A stretch of 64,000 nucleotides of DNA, taken from positions 117,941,938 through 118,005,937 of the forward strand of contig CAXKWD010000004.1 of assembly GCA_964059195.1 (NCBI GenBank), given 5' to 3'. The DNA comes from Ectobius pallidus (Eukaryota > Arthropoda > Insecta > Blattodea > Ectobiidae). Made by a program: the position numbers and the translations under genes. Of this stretch, positions 47,149 to 56,309 are shown piece after piece (position 1 is the stretch's first letter; the number at the start of each line of letters is the position of its first letter). The notes under the pieces are model-generated. The model ran no database searches. It saw only the letters and a program-made list of their open reading frames with translations, and had not been told where the DNA came from.

Positions 47149-49005
47149 TATATATATCGAGTTAGTGAAATAACTCCATTCTTGAAAGTAGCTACGTAGG
47201 TATTTAAGATTAGCAGGTTCTGTTAAGATCAGGGGGGGCTCGAAGATCAAAATGTCGTTGCCAGCTATGAAATCAAGCCTGAGAGAATGAATCACCCATG
47301 GTATCACTTAAAGAATTTCGATATAAATAGAGGGCCGTAGAGCGATGGAAAATATCCCAAAGACCAAGACCACCAGCATGACGCGGTCGACAGAGAGTCT
47401 GCATAAGTACCTTAAAGAAGCAACCTTTCCACACATACCATAACATAACCTTTGAGAGTTGTCGGGCATGGTTATGTGTAATGGGGAATACTTGAGCAAC
47501 ATACCATAATTTTCATAGTATATAAGTATGCACAAACCATACTCTTTCATACAAACATAGATCACGATATTTGTATATCTGGGCGAATCCTTTAACCACA
47601 TCCACAACCGTATTCCAGTTCATGGTAAGCATTACATTAGGAATTCTGTTATACAAAATTCCAAGGATTTTGAGTGTGTCCACAGTCGGAAAATAGTTTA
47701 ACTGTGGGGCTGTCCTCCATACACCGATGGGCATCGCCTGAGACTTTTGAGCATTAATAATCAAACCAGATAATTTTGCAAACGCTTGTAAAATTTCCCA
47801 CAGAGGTCGGGTTTCATCTGCATTGGCCAATATTATACTCACGTCATCTGCATATACAGTGACTGCTAAACGGGTATTATCAATATGAATTCCGGTAATT
47901 CGACTATGCAGCATGTAAAGTAAAGGATTAAGAGCGAGTGCAAAAAGAATCATAGACGCAGGACACCCCTGCCGTATAGAGCGATGAACCGGTATAGGGG
48001 ACGTAAGATAACCATTGACTTGAATACAAACATCAATATCTGTATACAAACATTGAATATAACTGACGAATGTCCGACTAAACCCATTCCACTCTAATAC
48101 TGTCAACAACAACTCGTGATCAATAGAATCAAAAGCACGGCGAAAATCTATGGACACCAAGAAACCTTGTGAGAGGGAATGCAAACAATAAGCTATCCCG
48201 AATTGACTGACCGCATGGTAGATAGATCTGCATGCCACACCACAATGTTGCGCAGGATGTATAATGTCTGGAAGCAAAGGTTTCACACGATTCATGAGAA
48301 CACGAGCAAACAGCTTATCGTAGTTTAATAGAGTAATCGGACGATAGTAATTAATATCCTTGCATTGACCTTTCTTGGGAAGAAGCACTATAAATCCTCG
48401 CCTCTGCGATGCAGTCATTTTCCGGTGACACAAAAGCGCATTAAAAACTTCTGTTATTGTTGTTCCAAGGCATGACCAAAAAGTTAGTTAAAATTCATGA
48501 GGAAGCCCATCCAGGCCGGGCGTTTTGGAACAATGTCCTTGACGTAGAGCTGATAGAATCTCATCCTGAGTAATTAGACGCTCTAGATCCCAATTTTGAT
48601 CTGGAGTGACACGGGACTGGTCTGTAATAGAGATTTTGGAAGAGCTGTGTCATGCTCATCCCTACAGAAAATACTTCACTAAAGTGATCTTTCAAGTGTT
48701 TTGCGATCTCATGCTGTGTGGTAACAGTATTCCCAGTTGGAAGGCGAAGCGCAGTAATCAAATTTTTCTGTCTCCGACATGCAATTTTGAGGAGGAAATA
48801 CATATTTGCACGTTCATTGTGAGAGGTATTGTTCTCCCGGCTCCGAACTTTGAGAGACTCCATGCGACGCCGGTAAATGGTTTGTATCTGCGCTTTACAG
48901 CGGGATATCAGCGTCCTCTATTGAGAGGAAGGAATATAGTGTGCCTGAGCATCTATTAAGGCACGATAATAAAAATTAATTAGGCCTTCGTCCTCCTGAT
49001 ACTTA
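47149..49005 (-). pseudogene. Reverse transcriptase (ORF2) of the L1/Tx1-like element
   Basis: Read downwards from 49005: EDEGLINFYYRALIDAQAHY, ERANMYFLLKIACRRQKNLI (linker), PGLDGLPHEF, then the RT: NYYRPITLLNYDKLFARVLM, FLVSIDFRRAFDSIDHELLL (first catalytic Asp), IRQGCPASMILFALALNPLL and VTVYADDVSIIL (catalytic DD). It continues with a KLWYVAQVFP-like and a HAGGLGLWDIF block. RQGCP-S-LLFALAL-PLL plus PITLLN is typical of the L1/Tx1 branch, unlike the two other RTs in the window. The main open piece is 306 codons (47513-48433). A stop follows PHEF near 48490, and frame changes occur near 47520 and 48600. Confidence 0.85.
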
Positions 49006-49676
49006 CGGAACCCGTGCTGGGATGACCCGGGGGCTGGGAGCACCGGTGACCAGGGCTCTGGGTGCATGGGATGACACAGAGTTGCCTCCTCTTAGGCTAT
49101 CGGGCGGGTCCTGTAAGTTGCGAATGCAGGCCCCACACTGTGATGGTGTGGGGGGAGGAGGAATAAGCGTTTACGCGAATACTCCTCCCCGGACAATTAG
49201 GGGCGTCATGGTCGTACTTCAGGGCCATGGTGTTGGAGGGATGTACCTTAGCCTTATCCCCGGTTTCGGGGTAAGGGCGGGACCCCCTTCGTAGACTGAA
49301 GTACCAGTGAGGGTGGTGCGTACTGGGGCACCTAGGATTCGGATGGGCGTGCTAAGCGATGTTATGGCGGGCAGGTTGCGTCGCCACTTAGCCTCTGGCC
49401 GTCAAAGGGTCATCTCCACCGACAAGTGGTGTTTCCCCGTTTTTGCAGACGGAGCTCTGGCCTAGTCCACTGATGCTGAATGCAGTAGTCGGGACGGTAT
49501 TGAGCCGGTCTGGGTTCCCTTAGGGGTCGTTCTCTTCGGAGGCGCCCGACCGGGACCCAGATTTTACCGTGCTTGGTGTTGGATTCGACGTGGCAGTGGT
49601 TCCCGTACTCGGGGAACGAGGAGGGGGGTCGTCGTGTGTGCATGACCGGTACCATAGCAGGGGCATAGTCCAACGA

Positions 49677-52600
49677 CATAAATAAAATGGAAAATATAAT
49701 CAATTTCTGCAAAGGACACAAACTAATGATTGCAATTGACTCTAATGCTAGGAGCACAATGTGGCATGACAGGCTCTCTAACGACCGAGGGAAACGTATA
49801 GAGGAATTTCTAATGGCAAATAACCTGTATCTAAACAATGAAGATACATCATCCCCAACATTTGAAACCGTTAGAGGAAATAGTTGCATTGACCTCACTA
49901 TTTCAAAATTACCATTTAGTGCAATTCCTAACCGATTGGACCTGTGGTTTGTTGGAAAGCTGTTCTGATCACGCACTAATCTCTTTCATGGTTGGATCAG
50001 AAAAGCAAAATAACAAGCAGATATTCTGTGCAAAACGATATGTGGTAAAAAAGGGAAGATATGCGATATTTGACAACTCCCTACTGGCAAATCTAGCCAA
50101 AGAATTTAAATGCACAGGTAACAGAGTGGACATAGAAAAGGCAGATAACGAGTTCAGCGGTAAGGTAAACGCCTCTAACAACCCAGAAGAAGTAACTAAC
50201 ATCATTCACTCATATATAAAGGCAGCATGTAACAAAGCATTCTATTTATCTTCAGAAAAGGAACTTTCAAAAAAAGGGAAAACAGTACCGTGGTGGACTG
50301 ACCAACTAACAATACTAAGGAAGAAAGTCAATGCACTAAGAAGAAGGTATCAGAGGACTACCAACAACATGGATCTTAGGCAAGAGAGAAAAATTTCATA
50401 TATAGAAGGGAAACGACAGTACCAAGCCCAGCTTCAACATGAAAAATTCAGTTCGTGGAAAAAGTACTGCACTCTTCCGGAAGGGGCAAATCCATGGAAT
50501 GCAGCATACAAACTGGCTGCCGGAAAATTGAGAAGCCAAACAAGCTTAACAACGCTTAAAAAACCTGACGGGACTTACACCAGAGACATAGATGATACAG
50601 TCACACATATGCTCGATTACTTCACTCCTGAAGATGACAAAGACAGTGATAATAAACAAAATCAGAAAATTAGAAGGGAAATAAGGAGTCAATTACAAAC
50701 ACCAGACGACAAACTTTTTACACAAGAAGAAATATTGACCGTTTTGCAGAAATTTAATTCTGCAAAAGCACCGGGAGAAGATGGTATTACTAGCGACATC
50801 ATACTGAGAGTGTTCATGAAGTTCCCTAAAACATTAACCGCCATGTACAACTTATGCCTGAAACAAGGACATTTCTCAAACATCTGGAAACGATCTATAA
50901 TAGTACCAATAGTAAAACCGGGAAAAGAAGATATTCAAGAAGTAACCAAATTCAGACCTATAAGCCTAATCAACATTGAAGGAAAAATCTTAGAAAAACT
51001 TATGATAAACAGAATAAATCACCATATATAATCAAAAGATCTGCTAAACTCAAATCAGTATGGATTCATTCCGCAGAAAAATACTGTGGATGCTGCCATG
51101 GCCGTTAAAAAATTAATACAGGATAATCTTAATCAGAAGAAGACAATCATTGTAACGAGCCTAGATGTAAAGGGGGCATTTGATGCTGCATGGTGGCCGG
51201 CGATACTACACAATCTGAACACACTGCAATGCCCAAGAAATTTGTATAGTCTCGTTACAAGCTACTTTAGCAATCGGAGAGCAATACTGTCCTTGAACCA
51301 CAGTGCAGCAGAAAAACAAGTAACCAAGGGCTGCCCTCAAGGATCCTGCTGCGGGCCAGGTCTGTGGAACATATTATATAACACCCAGCTAAATTTAGAA
51401 TACACGAAGCACACCCATGTCATAGCGTTTGCGGATGACCTGATAGTAATAACCATAGGTGTTAATCTGGAAGAAGCCGAAATGTATACCAACACAGATA
51501 TGAAGAAAATTGAAAAATGGTCAGCTCAAAATAAAATTCAATTCAATGAACTCAAGTCAAAAGTCATGCTTGTAACTAGGAAGTTCAGAGAGCAAAATAG
51601 CCCTGTCAGCATATATTTAAATAACAAAACATTGGAACAGGTTCAGGAAATCAAGTATCTAGGAATAATATTTGACAACAAATTACTTTTCAACAAACAC
51701 ATTCAATATGTCAGTGACAGATGTGTTAAACTTATCAGCACCCTCGCAAAAACTGCAAAACTTAACTGGGGATTTGGACATCAAGCACTTAAAACAATTT
51801 ATAAAGGGGCTATACTCCCAATGCTCTTGTATGGGGCACCAGTATGGCAAGAAAGTATCTGGAAGCACAAAAACATTGCTAAATACAAACGAGTACAGAG
51901 ACTCATGAACATCAAGATCTCCAAAGCCTACAGAACTATCTCATATGAAGCCTCGTGTGTAATAGCTGGTCTTACACCAATAGATATAATAATACAGGAG
52001 AAAATGGAAATCTACAAGACAATAATTAATGAGGGCGAAACACACTTACAAATTGAGACCCCCCCAGACCTGAAAACTTGGAACCACCCAGCATTAAAGA
52101 GACGGAAGAAAACATAGACTATCCGATAGAAATATATACGGATGGAAGCAAAATTGATGGGAAAGTAGGTGCGGCAGCGGTCTTCTTTCAAAATGGAAAT
52201 GTACTTCACAAACTGAAATACAAACTACAAAATCATTGCTCAAATAACCAAGCTGAACAAATAGCCATTCTGCAAGCTCTACACACACTTCACGAAAATC
52301 CAGAAAATAGAATTACTGAAAGGAAAGGAATAGTATACACTGATAGCAAAATAACCATAGACCTCTTGAGAAACAGCCAACATCGAAATGTAATAATTGA
52401 TGACATTAAACAAAAACACAAACAGCTTGAAGAAGAAACATGGACAATTCACTTTAACTGGGTGCAGGCTCACACTGGAACTTATGGAAATGAGGTGGCA
52501 GACAGACTCGCTAAGGAAGCAGCAAAACAGGATGATCTACCTATTATATACAAGAAAATACCGAGAACGGAAGTAGAACGAAATATAAAATTAAAGAGCA

Positions 52601-53250
52601 TAGAAAAGTGGCAAATACAATGGGACCAGACAACAAAAGGAACAGAAACCAAGCAGTTCTTCCCAATCATCAAAGACAGATTGAAAACAGTCCTCAGGCC
52701 CACGCCAAACTTCACTGCAATGGTATCCGGACACGGCAAAACAAGATCATATCTCCACCGCTTCAAGATTGTGAACTCCCCAATGTGCCCCTGCAATAGC
52801 GGAAACCAAACAGTAGATCACATCCTTTATGAGTGTCCAATGGTATCGAATGAAAGAAATAAACTTGTGAACAGTGTTCTAAAACGGGAAAACTGGCCAG
52901 TGTCGAAAAACAGTTTGATAAAGAACCATAGAAACTCTTTCCTTTTATTTGTAAATTCAATAGACTTTGAGAAACTGAATGGTTGAAAGCGATAGGATAT
53001 GTTAGTATAGGCTGACTAATAACGAAGCTGGTGTTAATGGACAGTATGGTGTATATTAATACCCAAAATAAGCCTAGGAGAATAGGTTAAGGACAATAGA
53101 CTAAGGAAAATAGGCTAAGAGCAATAGGCTAAGGAAACAGGCTAAAATACCAATGTATAGTATATAAGTACTAGGATTCAATGCAAAGTTTATAGGCATG
53201 TAGTGCTACCATTGTGTAACGGAGCATGCTGTTGATGAATTTAAAAAAAA
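49677..53250 (+). mobile_element. I/R1-group non-LTR retrotransposon, 5'-truncated
   Basis: A 3574-bp insertion inside the GC-rich element, flanked by a perfect 12-bp duplication ATAGTCCAACGA (49665-49676 and 53251-53262) and ending in a short poly-A (53243-53250). It starts in mid-endonuclease. The 3' UTR carries a minisatellite of about four AATAGGCTAAGGA-like units (53086-53147). It is the youngest layer of the nest: intact duplication, few lesions. Confidence 0.9.
49687..52986 (+). pseudogene. ORF2 (endonuclease, RT, RNase H) of the I/R1-group element
   Basis: Three frames in order. 49687-49968 holds the C-terminal half of the AP endonuclease: LMIAIDSNARSTMWHD, NDRGKRIEEFL, NSCIDLTISKLPF; the SDHALISF end lies in the next frame. 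49838-52117 holds linker and RT: TKFRPISLINIEGKILEKLM, VTSLDVKGAFDAAWWPAIL (first catalytic Asp), VTKGCPQGSCCGPGLWNI, VIAFADDLIVITI (catalytic DD). 52078-52986 holds RNase H: IEIYTDGSK, NQAEQIAILQAL, IVYTDSKI and NWVQAHTGTYGNEVADRLAK, then a cysteine motif CPCNSGNQTVDHILYEC. Lesions are a frameshift near 49930-49960, a single in-frame TAA at 51029-51031 between RT motifs, and a frameshift near 52085. RT of this type with RNase H points to the I/LOA/R1 assemblage; the clade needs a tree. Confidence 0.9.
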
Positions 53251-53488
53251 ATAGTCCAACGATCCCTGCCCTGATTGGACGTCGGTGGTGTTACTACGGC
53301 GATGCTCCCGACCTAGAGGGCGGGGAGGCCTAGGTGGTGCTGGGTCCACCGAAAGGTTCCTACCCTCCCCACAATGCCCTTTCCTCATTCTCCGTGTCAC
53401 ATGGGCTATGCGAAATCGCGAGGCGGCCTCGACAGGTGGAACTCCCTACCAGGGAACTCATCCTGAATCTCTCTCTCTCTGATACTTA

Positions 53489-54412
53489 AGGAAAGTATGT
53501 TGTTTGAAAAAGGAAATTATTTTGGGCTTCCCAAACATTTCCCACCAATCAGCAATATCATGATATCGCTGCCTGCTACCATATCAATACTTCCACTGAA
53601 CATGAAATTGGTCTTGCACAACAGGATCATCAAGAAGAGAGACATTTAATTTCCAGTATGAACGACCCATGGGTGGGATATATGTATCCAACTTCAGACG
53701 CAAAATCACAGCTGAATGGTTAGAGAAGGGTGCTGGAACATGCTCAACAGAGCTGACGCGAGCGTGTAAACTCTGAGAAACGTAAAAGCGATCCAAGCGG
53801 GAGGCTGATTGTGCAGTGAAATAGGTATATTGCATGATTCTATGGGTTAAAAGCCAAACATCTGATAGTTTTAGTGATGTTACTACTTCCTTGTAATGTA
53901 GCACAAGGAAGAAAACGACCAGTTGTGTCGGTCTGTCGGAGCACACAATTGTAATCGCCACCCATAATTAAGTTAGCTGGTAATGACCGAAGAAGGTAGG
54001 GAAGATCGTCCGCAAAAAACTGATTTCGCAACAAGCGCTTATTACTTCCAGATGGAGCATACAGATTAACAAACAGATGGTCCTGTTAAACACCACTAAT
54101 GCCTCTGCCAGACGGCAATTGTTCAACAGAGTGTAATTCTAGACCTTTACGAGTTAATATTGCAGTACCACGTGAGTCCGTCCCGATATTCACATAAGAA
54201 TTATAATTATACAATGTAGAAAAATCCTCAGTTTTAACTTCTTGTAAGAACATGATATCAACACTATTCATAGAAAGAAAGGAACATAACATCCGCATTT
54301 TAAGCGGGGAAGTGTTGCCATTAAAGTTAAGACTGGCCACTACTAACGTAAGGTTCATAAACACCAGTAGCAGCAGCGACATCTTGGCAGATTGAACACA
54401 ACGTAGTACCAT
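53489..54412 (-). pseudogene. ORF2 endonuclease of the L1/Tx1-like element
   Basis: Read downwards from about 54412: LVVASLNFNGNTSPLKMRM (N-terminal strand with catalytic Asn), DIMFLQEVKTEDF (catalytic Glu), GTAILTRKGLELHSVEQLPS, LIMGGDYNCVLRQTDTTGRF (Asp and Asn), SASRLDRFYVSQSL and FSNHSAVIL (the S-D-H position reads S-N-H). This is the AP-type endonuclease order. The pieces sit in three frames, with frameshifts near 54090 and 53900. After the endonuclease the frame continues (ISRYHDIADWW, FFKQHTFLKYQ) up to the GC-rich insertion at 53488. Confidence 0.8.
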
Positions 54413-54428
54413 GTAGCTCTAAGAAGAT

Positions 54429-55237
54429 TCACTTTTCAGTGTTTCGTAAAGGAGGGAAGCCTAACTTACTATCCTCTGTCTTGTAAGGATGCGTACGCCG
54501 TTTTCCAGACTGTTTGACAGGTTTCACCACGTCGTCTTCCGAAATAGGAACAGCATCCGGTATGACTTCTACGGGGTCCTTGTGGGTCACTGAAGAAGTC
54601 TGATGAGCATGCTGCACACTGTTGTTGTGTTTTTTTCCGTTTGGGGGCGGAGGCCAGGTTAATGAGACCAGCAGAACCAGCATCCCTCTCCACCGTGGAT
54701 ACACCTGTGGCTTGTAACACAGTATGTCCCAGTATGAAATTGTTGTCATGGTCTTGTGAAACATCTTGCTCCATATCCGACTGGTGCCTTATGTCCTCAA
54801 TGCCCTCTGCATGACGAGTGTGCATCAGAGTGGGGCATGGTGGGCTTTTCAAGACAAGGGGGCATATTCACCGATACTTGCTCTGTAAGTGTAGGCTTCC
54901 CACCTACTGGGGGCGTACACAAGGCAGGGTTAGGTAACGCAACCTCAGAACTGTCCCCAACTGATATTTCATTAGTTATGACTGTATTAGGCTCAGAATG
55001 CACATTCATGGGAACATCTGTTTTCAATAAGTCACTGAACTGCAATGGTTGACGTGGTCTTGTAGCAACCGGCAGTATATGAGGTGCTTGTAATTTAGGG
55101 CAATGTTGCTTGAAATGAGTAGTACTTTTACAATAAAAACATGTAGGTTCCTGGCCTGCGTAAGTAATGTGAGCCTCATATCCATGAAAAGTTTTGTGCA
55201 TGACTGCGTATTTGTAAGTAGTCAGTTGTTTTCGCAA
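54429..55237 (-). pseudogene. ORF1 C-terminal part of the L1/Tx1-like element
   Basis: A 146-codon frame starts YKYAVMHKTFHGYEAHITYA and contains a zinc knuckle CFYCKSTTHFKQHC (C-x2-C-x6-H-x4-C), as in nucleic-acid-binding ORF1 proteins of Tx1-type elements. It goes on as a low-complexity tail. A frame change near 54800 and another near 54650 precede the end at 54429, 17 bases before the start of ORF2. The N-terminal part is missing, which sets the truncation point at about 55245. Confidence 0.65.
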
Positions 55238-55245
55238 AAAATAAA

Positions 55246-55878
55246 GGAATATTGATGACGTGAGAAATTTGTTGTAAATTTGCTCTGTTAATACTCTAGT
55301 TATCCCATATATCCCTTTACATATGCTGATCTAATTTTCTCAAGAAACTGTGATAACTCTACCTGGCACTTTATTCTGTCAGTTTACCTGATTTATTTTC
55401 AATTCGTGACACTTTTTTAACGCGCTAATGATTAGGCTAGGTTTGTATGATTTTCCCATATTCCAGACATTGTTTATAAAATTTATATGATGAAATCGTG
55501 TTGACCGTTACACAAAAATGCTATTGTGGTTCTGGCGATAATGCCATGCGGTTAAAGAACCCTTGGCCTGCTATATTGGGCAGCAATGTTATTGATTACA
55601 AAGCACGTCATCAATCTAAGTTTCATTTCAGCATTATCAAGCGACATTACGAAGTGACAGCTCATATCTAGCAGTTCATTACTCCACACAGAAGTGTAAT
55701 ACAATCAATATTACAATTTATAGTATGGAAACATACAAATAATATATCTTGGTACAGTTACTAGATAAGTAAATAAACCGTAATTTGAAAGTTAGGTAAT
55801 GTTAGACGAAATCAGCTAATGCCTTCGATCGATTTCTTACTCAAACAAAACGTCCAAGCATGACCAATCTTGACTGAG
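55246..55878. other. AT-rich spacer
   Basis: No gene recognised between the L1/Tx1-like element and the Penelope-like element. Confidence 0.5.
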
Positions 55879-56276
55879 AAATAAAATAAAATATATAATT
55901 AAAACCATGCTCAACAGTCTTTATTATAATCAGCCTAAGCCTTTCGACATTCTAATGCACCTTGCACCTTGCTGCGCTGGCATAGACGCATTAACTATTA
56001 ACTATAACTATTGAAATGACAACGGAGAAGACTCAAGAAGAAACAGGAAGTTGGAAGATGTATCAGTGCTAGTTTCTAATAAACTTTTTTGAAACTTTTA
56101 ATAATATTATCAGCATAACAAGATTACAAGACAATGTCATTTTAATTTTAATAGTTCATGCATCTACGCCAGCATAGCAAAATGCCCCGAAGATGACATA
56201 CGAGTGTCCAAAGGTATAGGCAACATAAAATAAAGGTTGTTGAGTTGATGGTTTTAATTATATATTTTATTTTATT
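55879..56276. repeat. Inverted repeat arms upstream of the Penelope-like element
   Basis: A perfect 29-bp inverted core (AATAAAATAAAATATATAAT then TAAAACCAT at 55880-55908; reverse complement at 56248-56276). It extends inwards, with gaps, for about 120 bp per arm through shared blocks ATAAAG, GTTGAG, AAAGG-TAGGC and TCTA-GCCAGC-AGCAA. The arms enclose about 150 bp. Penelope-like elements often carry LTR-like repeats in inverted orientation at the 5' side; placed right before the RT/EN part, this is the likely explanation, though not proved. Confidence 0.6.
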
Positions 56277-56309
56277 GTTTTGATAGAGCTCAATGATGCT
56301 ATATCAAGT

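Larger units (their letters stand above)
49006..53478. mobile_element. GC-rich retroposed element of unknown class, split by a younger insertion
   Basis: Flanked by CTGATACTTA on both sides (48996-49005 and 53479-53488; the match extends with one mismatch to CTGATACTTANGGAA). Removing it joins the ORF2 frames of the host element (…KQHTFLKYQ on one side, EDEGLINFYYR on the other), so the boundary is firm. Its own sequence is 49006-49676 plus 53263-53478, about 0.89 kb, strikingly GC-rich, with a (TC)n tail at 53466-53480. No tRNA head, RT or other protein is visible. It could be a SINE of unusual length or the 5' and 3' UTRs of a larger retrotransposon joined by internal deletion. Strand is unproven; the (TC)n end suggests plus. 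Confidence 0.65.
45961..55245 (-). mobile_element. L1/Tx1-like non-LTR retrotransposon, interrupted by nested insertions
   Basis: A two-ORF retrotransposon reading from about 55245 down to its poly-A tail at 45961-45988 (seen as T-runs on the plus strand). Parts in order are the ORF1 C-terminus with a CCHC knuckle (54429-55237), the ORF2 endonuclease (53489-54412), RT (47149-49005) and C-terminal domain (46081-46650). Two foreign elements split it: 49006-53478 and 46651-47148. Without them and one copy of the 10-bp duplication it would be about 4.3 kb. The 5' end is missing, because ORF1 begins in mid-domain. Several frameshifts show that it is dead. Confidence 0.85.

Noticed and set aside
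49022..49294. 90-codon Gly-rich frame
   Set aside because: Lies in the GC-rich element; composition artefact without domain.
49006..53478. One single retrotransposon including the GC-rich flanks as its UTRs
   Set aside because: The inner 12-bp duplication ATAGTCCAACGA and the poly-A at 53243-53250 show that the RT-bearing part is a separate, younger insertion.
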